Assembly: GCA_002077045.2 (NCBI GenBank)
Contig: KZ111146.1
Coordinates: forward strand, 1,634,316-1,698,315
DNA from: Rachicladosporium sp. CCFEE 5018
Lineage: Eukaryota; Ascomycota; Dothideomycetes; Cladosporiales; Cladosporiaceae
Reading direction: 5' to 3'
Length of the DNA stretch: 64,000 nt
Positions 19,712-30,639 of the stretch are shown here, piece after piece (within the stretch, counting starts at the first letter, position 1; every line of letters begins with the position of its first letter). The translations under genes and the position numbers were made by a program. Under the pieces are notes generated by a model that saw nothing but the letters and a program-made list of their open reading frames with translations, was not told the origin of the DNA and did no database searches.

Positions 19712-20904
19712 TCATGCGCTGCCAACTTTCAGAGCATTCAGTATCTCGGCAGCACCAAACGCTGGCCCCCCCGGCACGACTTCTTGCCACATTGTAGCAG
19801 GTACGCGCTTGTCCTCCTCCAAGACTTGCCAATTCGGGCTGGGCTCCGCACTCAGCCACTTGAAGTCATCGACAGCATCCCACTGATTCTCAATCATCCG
19901 ATCCGCATCGTTCAGGAATATCTCGGGCAATGGCGCGAAGTGTACGTCCTTACAATCCTCTATAATCGGTCTGCCAGCGGCATGCAAGTAAACATCGCAG
20001 TTCTGACTTTCATGAAGTCTAAGCTGGCGACTAGCAACGACGAGGATTGAATTGGTCACATTGGTTACGTGTGCCGCACCGTCAACGTGACCGCAGATGA
20101 TGAGACTATCACTGATATTTCTGAGGGTCAAGCCAGCGAATGCGTGACCTTCAGATGTTGGCGTTGACATATTGATTACGCATCCTCGCAGGTTCGACAA
20201 AGTACCCGAGCTCGTCGCGTGACTTGCTGAGGAAGGCAGGATGATGTGCTGTCCATCGTGGTTGTTGATAGTGACTTTGGTACTTTGCGAGAAGGACATT
20301 GTACGAGCTCGCGCGGCGTCAGAAGAGGAGGGCGCTGATGCTGCTGGAGTAGCACTGTCGCCATCCTGGACAAGCTCCGGGGCAGGGGAGGCGGGGTGGA
20401 TGGGTGTAGTTGCAAAGCTGGAGTCGGCTGAGGTTTCTGATGCAGGACCGGGAAACTTTTCCTTCGCTCGCTTTGTTGCATCGTTCAAGCTTATCGCGGA
20501 CTCGTTCTTTCGCGTCGTGAAAGTCGAAGATCTGAATGAGAACTTTTGCTTCGGGACTGCTCGTTGCCTTGAATCCTCGAGCTTCTTCGAAAGCGCCTTG
20601 ATAGCTTCTGAATAGGTGCGTTGGTCGTACGCGGGGATGTACGAGGACGCATCTTTCACCTCATTCGATAGACGTGCGATACCTGCCAAGCAGTGGTCTG
20701 CTGCGTCTGCTCTTTCGCCGCCGGATATGCCGGTGTTGTCAAGTCTGAGCATCTGATCTTGTAGGGCTGTGGAATGTCAATTACTCGGATACCAACACTC
20801 ATTTGAGACTGCTGACCGGTGACCTCGTGCTGGAAGTATCTGAAGAATCTCTCTGATGGGGAAAGCTGTGTTGCCTCACTCTCGTCCGTGGCCATGGCAG
20901 GCAT
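19712..20904 (-). CDS. Tubulin-folding cofactor C
   Basis: Exons are 20904-20817 and 20766-19712 (intron 20767-20816, 50 nt), giving 380 aa. Cofactor C acts in the alpha/beta-tubulin folding complex as a GTPase activator for tubulin. The N-terminal helical region contains FFRYFQHEVTALQDQM, created precisely by the splice. The C-terminal half is a beta-helix C-CAP/cofactor C domain (about residues 210-360) with TNSILVVASRQLRLHES and YLHAAGRPIIEDCKD. This includes the QLR arginine region used for GTPase activation in the family. A Ser/Pro/Ala-rich linker separates the two. An ATG at 20895 is an alternative start three codons in. Convergent with the complex I gene. Confidence 0.92.
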
Positions 20905-21310
20905 CTTGCCACCTGAACTGCACGACGACACCCTACAGACGATCAAAACAAGTGGTAGAAGATTCCTCCCTCGGATACCATACAGTGTCGCTTGACACTG
21001 CTGAAGCGGCTACAATTGATGTCACGTCTCATTAAGCTCCTCAAGATGTTTATCCTGCCCCGCTGTAACGAGGCAATCCTGGACTGTCGCGAACGTGAAC
21101 GGCTGGATACACTGCGCAAGTCATGTCATTCTCGCGTGGCAAGCGTTGCGGGTGTAAGCTAGCTATGCAATAAATCTCTGACACTTGATCAATATGCTGA
21201 TTGGGCGTTTGAAATGCGCTTGCGCCTGCGCAACTCTGCGCAGATAGAGTTTTAAGTGCTTGCAGGCCCGAAACTCAAACGCCATCACCCGCCGCCAAAC
21301 CTCGGCCGGC
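20905..21310. other. Divergent promoter region, cofactor C / acyltransferase
   Basis: 406 bp between divergently transcribed genes. No further gene or repeat is seen; both promoters are expected here. Confidence 0.45.
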
Positions 21311-23070
21311 ATGATCCCAAATAGCGGCTGCATCTCGCCCCCTACGTGTAAATGTCGCTCTGCACGCGACCCAATACGACTGTCGAATACGGGTTACAAC
21401 ATGACAGTCACAAATCGCAAGAGCCTTGGCTCACTGCTGCGCGCATTGCTGCCAACCATCTGGCACGCGCTCACCTTCCGTAACCTGACAGGATGGCCGC
21501 CAGAGAAATCAACACGAGATACCGCCTGGCTGGATGGTCTTCGTGGTGTCTCAGCATTCCTGGTGATGATAGGGCATTTTGGCCTTACATTCTGGAGAGC
21601 GTGGACTTACGATGCTCCTTTCGGCGCCAACGATGTACGGACACAGGACGGACCTGACAACCCGAGGGAGCCGCTGTATGATATATGGAGACTTCCCATC
21701 CTACGAGTCTGGTTCTCGTCAGGCCATGCTCAGGTCGCTATCTTCTTCTTATTATCGGGCTTTGTGCTAAGTTGGAGTCCGCTGCGCGGTATGCGACAAG
21801 GGCAGACAAGTGCACTTGGCTCGTCGCTCGGCTCCTCTGTCTTTCGCCGCTGGATCCGGCTGTACCTACCTTGTTTTGTATGAGCAATGTCTTGTTCGGA
21901 GTATCCTGTGTGCTGACGATTCCGCAGGCTGTAGCCTTCTGGCAAATGCTAGAACTTCGGGTTGGCCTTCGCAGCAATATCACCATCACTATCGAGAAGT
22001 ATCTTTATATGCAGGTCTGGGACTTCATCAAGTATAGTGCGATCTTCGCCAACCCGTTCACGATCAATCGAGATGACAGTCAATACATCCATAAGTACGA
22101 CTGGACTATGTGGACGATTCCACACGAGTATGCGGGCTCTCTACTCGTCTATCTTACTGTACTGGGTGTCAGTCGTTGCAACAGCATGAGGAAACGCACC
22201 GCGGTGCTGCTCTTGCTAGCAGTGTCGGCCCACATAGCTGCGCAGTGGGATTTCTGGCTATTCGCTACAGGGATTCTGTTCGCCAATTACGTCGTAGCCC
22301 AAGGCGGCTTCGCGCAGCTCGGCTACGATTCGAGTCTGTTGGTTCGAGCAGTTTGGGTGCTCGTACTAATTGTGGGTCTTCTCATGGCTGGCATACCTCC
22401 GAAGGCAAGGGAATATTACGATCGACACGGCTATGATTGGCTGGATCGACTTGTCCCGAAGGCCTGGGAGGAACACGAAGGCGGCCTGCGCCTGTGGTGG
22501 TGCTGGGCTGGCATATTGTGCGTGACTAGCTGCGCGCATCTCCCGCTGGCTAGGAAATTCTTCGAACTTCCTTTAATGCGGTACATGGGAAGGATAAGCT
22601 ATATGCTCTACCTACTCCACCGAGTGGTGCTCAACCTCGTGGGTGCACCCTTGACCGCAGCAGTGTACAAGCCATTCGGCCGGACCGGATATATCGACTT
22701 TTCGACGGCTGGCGACGGCAAGGTGGGCGGGAACTTTGGCTTCAGGTGCATCACGTTTTTAATATACATCATTCTATTGATGATCATGGTTCCGCTCACC
22801 TTTCTGGTATCGCACTGGGGCGAAGTGCTTATTGATGCGCCCAGTACGCGGCTAGCGCGGTCAGTTGATAACTGGTTCGCCAAAGGTGGAGAGGAGAAGG
22901 TCGAGGAGACGGTGAAGCTCGACACGCTTCCCAGCCATGCGGTCCATCTTTCGGAGAGTCCTGCGCCACCCTCAGGAAGTCGAGCGGCCGATGAAGCCGA
23001 GTACGAGGATGAGCCCCTGCTTGCCAGCGAGGAGCCTCACCGCGAGGCGAGTGAGCGACAACATGTCTGA
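21311..23070 (+). CDS. Membrane acyltransferase-3 family protein
   Basis: Exons are 21311-21877 and 21928-23070 (intron 21878-21927, GTATGA donor, branch GCTGACG, acceptor CCGCAG), giving about 569 aa. The second ATG at 21401 would give 539 aa and is a good alternative. The family transfers acyl groups to sugars or other small molecules across a membrane. The signature WLDGLRGVSAFLVMIGHFG lies just after the N-terminal segment, and VAIFFLLSGFVLSW follows. Around nine or ten hydrophobic helices run to near the C-terminus, ending in VPLTFLVSHWGE. The last 65 residues are hydrophilic, acidic and probably cytosolic. Fungal members are numerous and often linked to secondary metabolism or cell wall; the substrate is unknown and no biosynthetic cluster surrounds this one. 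Confidence 0.88.
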
Positions 23071-23229
23071 TGGAGGCGAATCTTGGATTATAATTGGTTC
23101 GGATGAGATGACCCGAATTTTGCTTTGGGAAGAAGATTGGACGCGTAAGTAGAGTGGAGACTCCTGTACATCACACTACGAATTGCTAATTCGGAGTAGG
23201 GTATCATTACGCCTTCACGAACGGCGACT

Positions 23230-24555
23230 TCAGCCCTTGGATGCCACCTGCGTCTCGAGCCATCCTTCCAGCAACATACGCGTCCGGTCGTCTTCTCGAC
23301 TAACGGCCTGCTCATGGGCGATCTCCCAAATACCAAAGGCCACCTCGATGCTAATGAGACCAATGATCAGCCACTCCAACCCGGTACTGTGCTTCTCACT
23401 TAAGCGTTCGCGCAGTACCGCGGCGATCTCGGACGCATAGTCCATCTTCTCGTTCAGGATCTTGATTCGTATGCCAACATCGAGCGCTCTGCCAAGAGCT
23501 TCGTAGTACGATTCCAGACCAAGCTCGTGTGGCGAATCCCAGAACAAGTCGGGCAAGGAGTCGGTGAGCTCGGAGTAGAGGTTTAGCTGCGCGCGGATCG
23601 AGAGCAGTTCGCCGGTCTTGCGCAGTATGAAGCTGCGAGAGAAGCGTAGAGGCGAACCAGAAGAGAGGATGGAAGGGATGGTGCGGGTTGTGCTGAAGTA
23701 GTGCGAGGGACTATTCTCCAGCGCTGCGAGCTTGGTCGAACGTGCGAGTGCGGAAGAGTACGCGATCTTGGCAAGGGTGGTAGAAGTTGGGTTCTCGTGA
23801 GTGGCGGAAGCGGAATTACCGGAAGCTGGCTTGGTCGCGAGGACAATTTTGTCACCAATGATAACCGAATGCTCGCGATGGGCGTCCTCAAGATACTCAA
23901 AATCCTCAATTTCCGTTCGGTGGACGTTCTCAGCGGCAGTGAGAAGCACTCGATTCACCACTTCCATGGCCAAACTCTCGTCGACGTCCCAGAAGACCAC
24001 GCTGCCAGATGGGAAGACGAAGACATCACCATGCCCTGATTCCGCAACAGGCTCAGTGGTCGATTGCGTGGCTGGTACGCGTACATGCAGAACCTGCGGG
24101 TACAGTCCAGTCTCGAGAGGATCAATTTCGTAGCCTTCTGCTTCCAGCAACCCACAAGCCTTAGTAATGGAGTAAGATTTAGCAGAGCAGTACGCCGTGA
24201 CATCTTTCGCTTCTGCCTGAGGATTAATTCTTCTTCGTCGCCCGTGACCCTTGACGATGTTTTCTCGTGTTCGCTGTGCATCTGCTGCTACGCGTCGGAG
24301 TGATGTTGCAGCAGCGTGAGATCGCACTGGCTTCGGTTTGCCCTTGGTCTTGCTACCATCGGGTTCTGTAGAGCTCCGAACATTCGAGGAGCCAAACTCA
24401 CGCCAGCGGAGAGTATCTGTAACAGCGATGGCAGGTGATTGCGTACGTCTTGATCGGAGGGTAGCCGGTCGCGAAAAGCCTCCACGACTAGCCACGCTTC
24501 GTTTGCATACATCACTGAATGCGATCCAGGTCGCTGTACGGTTGATCGCACTCAT
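23230..24555 (-). CDS. DUF155 family mitochondrial protein (RMND1 / Mrx10-like)
   Basis: Single exon, 441 aa, with ATG at 24555 (the upstream codons begin with TTG). The N-terminus is rich in Arg, Ser and Ala with few acids, as expected for a mitochondrial targeting sequence. The DUF155 domain covers about residues 125-410, with VFVFPSGSVVFWDVDES, FEYLEDAHREHS and LNLYSELTDSLPDLFWD. A single membrane helix near the C-terminus (WLIIGLISIEVAFGIWEI) is followed by a short tail, the usual family layout. Relatives (human RMND1, yeast Mrx10/YDR282C) are inner-membrane proteins needed for mitochondrial translation. The exact role here is inferred from family. Confidence 0.9.
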   Translation of the reverse strand: MSAINRTATWIAFSDVCKRSVASRGGFSRPATLRSRRTQSPAIAVTDTLRWREFGSSNVRSSTEPDGSKTKGKPKPVRSHAAATSLRRVAADAQRTRENIVKGHGRRRRINPQAEAKDVTAYCSAKSYSITKACGLLEAEGYEIDPLETGLYPQVLHVRVPATQSTTEPVAESGHGDVFVFPSGSVVFWDVDESLAMEVVNRVLLTAAENVHRTEIEDFEYLEDAHREHSVIIGDKIVLATKPASGNSASATHENPTSTTLAKIAYSSALARSTKLAALENSPSHYFSTTRTIPSILSSGSPLRFSRSFILRKTGELLSIRAQLNLYSELTDSLPDLFWDSPHELGLESYYEALGRALDVGIRIKILNEKMDYASEIAAVLRERLSEKHSTGLEWLIIGLISIEVAFGIWEIAHEQAVSREDDRTRMLLEGWLETQVASKG

Positions 24556-24807
24556 CGAACATGTATCGCTAGACAATATTCCATTTCGTGAAATAATGTA
24601 CCTAATGTACTTTGATGTTGCTTTCTTTGAGGTACCTCACATGTATCGTTCAGTGCAGATCCTCAATGCACCTCCGTCATCCCCAAGCTTCCAGGTCATA
24701 TCAGCACGTAAGACCTATTCACGACTGCACCTCAATTACTCATGCGTCCCTCGGGCTCCAGTGCAGCTGTATAGCCGCTACCTAGAGGACATGCTCTCAC
24801 ACACAGC

Positions 24808-27800
24808 ATGTCCACCGTCCCGCCGGCGACGCCCACGCAACTGGACGATCGCGAGGAATCACTCCTTCAGCCCGAGGATGGCGATGAAGTCGCCAACGAG
24901 GACGACGGACAGGCTGATGAGGAACTAGAGGAGGACGAGGAGCCCAAGCTGAAATATGCGAAGCTCACAGCGAGCGTAGCTGGTGTCTATCGCAATGGCG
25001 ACTTCACCACGGCCTTCTGTGTGGCCGGCGACAAGATGGTCGTCGGCACGCAGGATGGCAACATACACGTTCTCGGCTTGCCAGCTATGGAGACTCTGCG
25101 GACTTACCATGCTCACTCGGCAAGCATCACGAGCTGTTCAGTGTCACCCATACCGCCCCCTCCTTCTATGTTCACCATGCAAGACGGAAGTAAAGAGGTT
25201 CTGGTTGCACCAGGACTGCTCTCCAGGTTGCCAACCATCAAGGCTGTGCCTACGGCAGCTACGGGTCCGAAGACTGCGCGACCGACGCAGCTAGCTGTGC
25301 CCAATACGCCCACAAATCAGATCTACATTGCAACTTCGTCGATAGATGGGCACGTGTGTATAGCATCGCTGATTGACCCGAAGGATGTGCAGCTACGCAA
25401 CTTTGCACGTCCGGTGCAAGCCGTGGCATTGTCTCCGGATTACAAAGTAGACCGGACGTATCTGTCAGGTGGTAGAGCTGGAAATCTGATCCTCACCGTA
25501 GGCGGCAAGGCAGGTGTCAGCTCCGATGCAAACACGAACAGCACAGCAGCGGCTGCAAGTGGCTGGCTGGGAAGCATCGGACTTGGAACGAGCAATGGCA
25601 GAGACACTGTGCTGCACCAGGGTGAAGGCAGCATAAGCACCATCAAGTGGAGCCTCAGCGGGAAGTGGGTAGTCTGGGTGAACGAGGAGGGCATCAAGAT
25701 CATGCGATCGCATCTAAGGCTAGAGGGTGAAGCGAGCGAAGACGCCTGGAGAAGGGTCGCGCATGCTGCGAAGCCAAGTCGCAAGAGCTGGGAGGACATG
25801 GCTGGAGTATGGAAGTCGCGGGTGGAGTGGGTGGACGATCGTTTACTTGAGAGGGACAACCCGAACACTGCGAACCAGTCGGTAATTGCGGTCAACGGCA
25901 ACACCAACGGGACGGTCAAAGGCGGTAAGAGGGAGAAGAAGCCCGAGAAGCTGGTCGTAGGTTGGGGTGATACTGCTTGGATCATGCATGTACACGAAGG
26001 AGGCGTTGTACAGTCTGGGAAGCACGCAGGCTCCAAGCAGATCGGAAGCGCGGACATCATTCACAAGCTGCAGTTTCGCGACTGTATAGTATCAGGTGTA
26101 ACGCTGTATACACCTTCGATGTTGGCAATTCTAGCGTACAGGACTCGGGACGACGATGACAATCTGTTGCCCTCAAATAATGATACGCCTCGGACAGGCC
26201 GGCAAAAACAACATACTAGCCTTGCACCCCAGCTGAGACTTGTAAACGTCAAAGACGGCGAAGAGGTCGACCTCGATGAGTTGAGTGTCAGCCGTTTCGA
26301 AACATTGAGTGCCCAGGACTACCAGCTGGGCACTCTATACATACCACCGGCGTTACCGGACAAAGCCACGCAAGAGCAGCGAGGTGCTCTCGAGAGTCTA
26401 TGGGAAGCATCTGGAGGTGGATATGCCACGCGACTCTTCTCTTCTGGTGCGAGCATGCTCACTAGAAGTGACACCGGAAGTGAGGAAAACGGCAAAGCTG
26501 GGGTGAGCTCGCCGAAAGGCGGCAGTATACAAGGAGTGCAAGCTGCAGCACCTCGCACAAAAGCTGTTGATGCGCATCCATTCGCCATGGAGTCCGGCCT
26601 GAAGCTTTTTATTCATAGCCCGTACGACTGCGTCTTGGCAGTGAAGCGTGACTTGAGTGATCATTTGGACTGGCTACTGGAGCACCATCAGTACAAGACC
26701 GCATGGCAATTACTGGACAAGCGACCCGAGATACTTGATACTTCGAGCGCAGATCGGAAATCTATCAACTCGTCAGCGGTCGAGACGCCGTCGCAAGGCG
26801 CGAAGGGGAGCTTAGCAGACTTCTTCGCGGACTCAGACTCTCAGACGACTGCATCAGCTATACGGTCACGCGACAGCACCGCAGCCAGAGAGAAGCGACG
26901 CATCGGGGAACTTTGGCTCACTCAGCTTACTGCTAATGATCAGTGGGAAGAGGCTGGTAAGGTCGCCGGCACAGTGCTAGGCAAGAGCGGCAGATGGGAG
27001 CACTGGGTGTTCACCTTTGCACAAGCTGGGAAATTCGATGAGATCACGCCGTTCATGCCCTCGACCATGCTCAAGCCGCCATTACCTGGCGAGGTATATG
27101 AAGCTGTGTTGAGTCATTACCTTCTTAATGATCCGCCGCGGATGGTTACACTGCTCGACTCTTGGGATACAGACCTGTTCGAGGTACAAGGTGTAATCAC
27201 AGAGATCGAGTCCCGCCTCCGCAGCGGCGAAGTCACGGAGAGCAGCGCACAAGACGGCGTGCAGGGACGAGATTGGACTGCGCTACTCGAGGCACTTGCA
27301 AAGCTCTATCTAGCCAACGGGCAAGCACATGACGCGCTACAGTGTTACATTCGTACCCAGAATGCCGAAGCAGCTATGAGCCTCATCAGAGATGAGAAGG
27401 TGACAGAAGCTCTAGCGGATGATATTCCTGGCTTCGTTACGCTCAAGGTCACGAAGCAGCAGCTCCGATCTGCATCTCTGCAAGAGCTTGAAGAAGCCAG
27501 CGCCGAGGTCGTCGATCTGCTCGCAGAAGAGGCATTACGAGGCAGCATACCAACGGTAGTCGTGGTGCAGCAGCTGCAGCAACGTGGTGGCAAGATGCCC
27601 ATATTCCTGTTCTTCTACTTTCGAGCTCTCTGGCGTGGTGGATCAAAACTAGAGCAAGACGGCGCACCTCGTCGCATCTTCGATCGGCGAATTGACGAAG
27701 GACATATGTTGGTAGAGGACCATGCAGATCTGGCCGTTGAGCTGTTCGCCGAATACGACAGAGCAATCCTCCTGGAGTTTCTGCAGAGTAGCGAGATCTA

Positions 27801-28731
27801 TAGCTACGATAAGGCGATCGCGATCTGCGAGCACCGCCACTACATACCCGAGCTCGTTCACGTGCTAGGGAAGACTGGACAGTTGAAGCGTGCGCTCTGG
27901 CTTATCATTGGTGAGCTTGGGGACGTGGTAAAAGCCATTAGCTTCGTCAAGGAGAACCCAGATCTATGGGAAGATTTGCTGGAATACGGCATGGACAAGC
28001 CTACATTCATCCGGGGCTTACTCGAGGAAGTCGGCACTGCAGTCGATCCAGTCGAGCTCGTTCGCCGAATCCCAATCGGTCTCGAGATTCCTGGTCTCAA
28101 GCAAGGCTTGACGAGACTGGTGAAAGAGTACGAGATACAGCACTCCATTTCCGAAGGCGTGGCGAGAGTGCTGCGAGGCGAGGTCACTGCTGGCATGGAT
28201 GTCTTGCGCGCCGGTCAGCGCAAGGCTGTGCGCTTTGATGTCGTGCATGAGAAGAAGGCGAATGATCTCGATATCACGACAAAAGACGTGCCAACGCAGG
28301 TTGATGGCGAAGCGAAAGTGCTGGTGCCGAAGCAGAAAGTGACTGTCAAGCCTGCCAAGCCTGGACATTGCGTCGGGTGTGGCAAGGCTTTTCATGAAGA
28401 TGGTGAGTACTAAGAACAGGGTTTGTCGATTGATGAACCTCAAGCTGACCATCATGCAGAAAACGAGCCGCTTCTAGGCTTCGCGTGCGGCCACGTCTAC
28501 CATCTCTCTTGCCTGCTACGTGCGGCGAAGGACGATCCGACCCCGGACGATGACGAATGGATAGCACAACAGCTGCGCCAGCTTGGTTACGGGGATGCCA
28601 GACCTTCCGAGATACAAAGCTATGGTGGACGAAGTGTAGGCGCCAAAGTCGCGCACGCTCATGTCATTGGCAATGTGGTGCAAGGTGGGTGTCGGAGGTG
28701 CTTTGTATCGGCCGACGCATTACAACCTTGA
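24808..28731 (+). CDS. VPS41: Vacuolar protein sorting protein Vps41, HOPS subunit
   Basis: Exons are 24808-28402 and 28460-28731 (intron 28403-28459, GTGAGT donor, ATGCAG acceptor), giving 1288 aa. Vps41 is the effector subunit of the HOPS tethering complex, which binds the Rab7-type GTPase and drives fusion at the vacuole. An acidic N-terminus (residues 1-48) precedes a WD40-like beta-propeller starting LKYAKLTASVAGVYRNGDF. The central and C-terminal parts are alpha-solenoid with a clathrin heavy chain-type repeat (about 900-1090). A C-terminal RING-type zinc finger has CVGCGKAFHED before the intron and FACGHVYHLSCLL and GGCRRC after it. Long insertions in the propeller account for the size above yeast Vps41. 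Complete and apparently functional. Confidence 0.95.
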
Positions 28732-28889
28732 TGACGAGTACATGCACGGACTCCGGATATCGTTGATTTCAGCGCGGTGTTTGGCGTTCTCTTGATCCGA
28801 AAACAGGGCATGTACTGGCGTTGTACATACCACTTACCTGGCAGGCCAGGCAACACGCAAGAGTCACGATGCGAAATAGAATCATCACT

Positions 28890-29880
28890 TCACGCTCGGT
28901 CAGCCTTCCGTCCAGTGACCACCATAACCTCCGCCGTGTAGTAGATTTCCTCCCTCGTCATCGCTTCCTCGGTTCGGCTTAGCTGCTCCCACTCGTCTCC
29001 ACCCTCCCGCCATCGACTCTCCTCCCCGTCAGCGCTCGACACCATCTTCATCATTCCCCTCATAGCGCCCACGACCGCCAGACTAAATCCCTTTCGAGTC
29101 TCCAGCACACGGTCCGATTCCAGCAAGTCTTGCCGCACGTCCTCGAAGCCTGCTGCTTCGAACATCGAATCAAGCCGTGCGACGTCCCTGAAGCCTACAC
29201 CTCGGCCGTCGACTTCGCTGACGATGGCACGCCTGAACGCGTCCGTGGAGTTGCGGATTTCGTACGCTGACGGGGAAGATTGGAGGACTGAGAGGTTGCT
29301 GTGGGATCCGTTAGTAAAAGGCGTTGCGGCTCAGAAAGAGTGCGGGTGGCTACCTACCCGAAGTTGGCTTCCTCCCACTGCAGCCAACCGCCAGGCTTCA
29401 ACAGCTTGAAGAGGTTCGTGCACGCTGTTTCCCAGGTCCCGGCCGGCAGACCGAGGATCAGGAGCCGGAGGTGGAGGACGTCGAATGTGCCTTCTAGTTC
29501 GGCAGGCACGGCATCCAAGATGTTGAGCGTGGAGAAGCTGAAGTTCACGGGCCAGCTGGGAGGAAACTGCACGTCGCTGATATCGAGGCCGTGAAATCTT
29601 GATGAGAGCGTGAGCAGCTTGGCAGATGCCCGGGAAGAGCTAGGGCTTACCTCCAATCCTTTGCATTGGGTTGGCTAGCGACGTCTAGCAGCCATGCACT
29701 TGTACCTGTGCCGACGTCGGCTATCACGACGTCCTGTCATGCAAGAGTCTCGACGATGCGGGGGTGCAACAGGTGGCCTATGTTCGTCTTCCAAACGATA
29801 TGCTGGGCTTCCAAACGTTTGCTCTCATTGGTGTCGCGCGTGAGCTTGTAGGCGTCAGGGCAACCATTGGTCCTTGCCAT
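28890..29880 (-). pseudogene. SAM-dependent methyltransferase (LaeA-like) with internal stop
   Basis: Exons are 29880-29651, 29597-29358 and 29298-28890, 293 codons in all. All splice sites are good and in phase (TACTAAC branch before the last exon). The protein pattern is that of fungal class I methyltransferases: YKLTRDTNESKRLEAQH, HPRIVETL, the SAM motif IADVGTGTSAWLLDV, FHGLDISDVQFPP and LKPGGWLQWEE. A TGA at 29737-29739 interrupts the frame just before the SAM motif, where the related gene at 41507-42598 reads through. One C-to-T change (CGA to TGA) would explain it. The remaining reading frame is free of other stops, so the damage is recent or a sequencing error. Relatives act on small molecules or regulate secondary metabolism. 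Confidence 0.78.
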
Positions 29881-30639
29881 TCTGCTTGGTCGGATTGATA
29901 ACCTGGAGCGTAGACAGGTAGATGGGACGGGACTGTGAAAGGAATAGTGGACGTCTGGGACGTGGTATATAGCTAGCTGTCAAAGGATCCAGCTGACCTA
30001 CAACTGAAGGCTACTCCATTCGTCACAGCCAGCATCACCATTGTAACCCAAAGCGCAACGCTAGTATAAGCATTTGCCTCTTTACACACATTCCCATCAG
30101 ATCCGGCAGTCGGCCTGAAGTCGTCACAGGCCGTAAACCATAAGAGCTAATGTGGGAGTGGATCTTGATCCCAGCGCTCGTCAAGGCCATCCATTCCTTC
30201 ACCTCTACCCAAGCTCCAGGGTGCCTTGCTACCAAGCCCAAAGATAGGCCCGTTCGATAGCTTTGTCCACCCTAGCTTCAAAGCGTGATCCTAATGCTTG
30301 CGAATGCGGTGACAGCTGAGGTGAGGTGTACTCAGATACCGAGAGGGGGCTTAGGTCAAGCGTCGAACTCAAAGTTCGGCTGCGACTTTCCGAGTGCCGG
30401 GAAGCTGGGGGCCTAAGGTCTCGTGCGTTGAAAGTGCACCAGGCCTGACAGCAATCTCACTTGGTCATTGACTCGTCGCATTCCGATTTCCGAAGCTGAG
30501 AGATGCTGATGATGGTTACATCCGCGTGAGTCTCTCAAGACCTCATCATACCACGGCCGAGCCAGCGAGAATCCGGCGCGCACTTAGATTCGGGCTCGGG
30601 GCGATCAAATCGCATGCATCCGTGTAAGATACGCAAAAA
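29881..30639. other. Intergenic region upstream of methyltransferase remnant
   Basis: 759 bp between the methyltransferase start and the SMC4 3' end. No gene or repeat recognised; a tRNA was looked for and not found. Confidence 0.45.

Noticed and set aside
19441..20050. Long C-terminal extension of GRIM-19 by reading through
   Set aside because: A 55-nt intron with good sites restores the conserved family C-terminus and stop at 19544.
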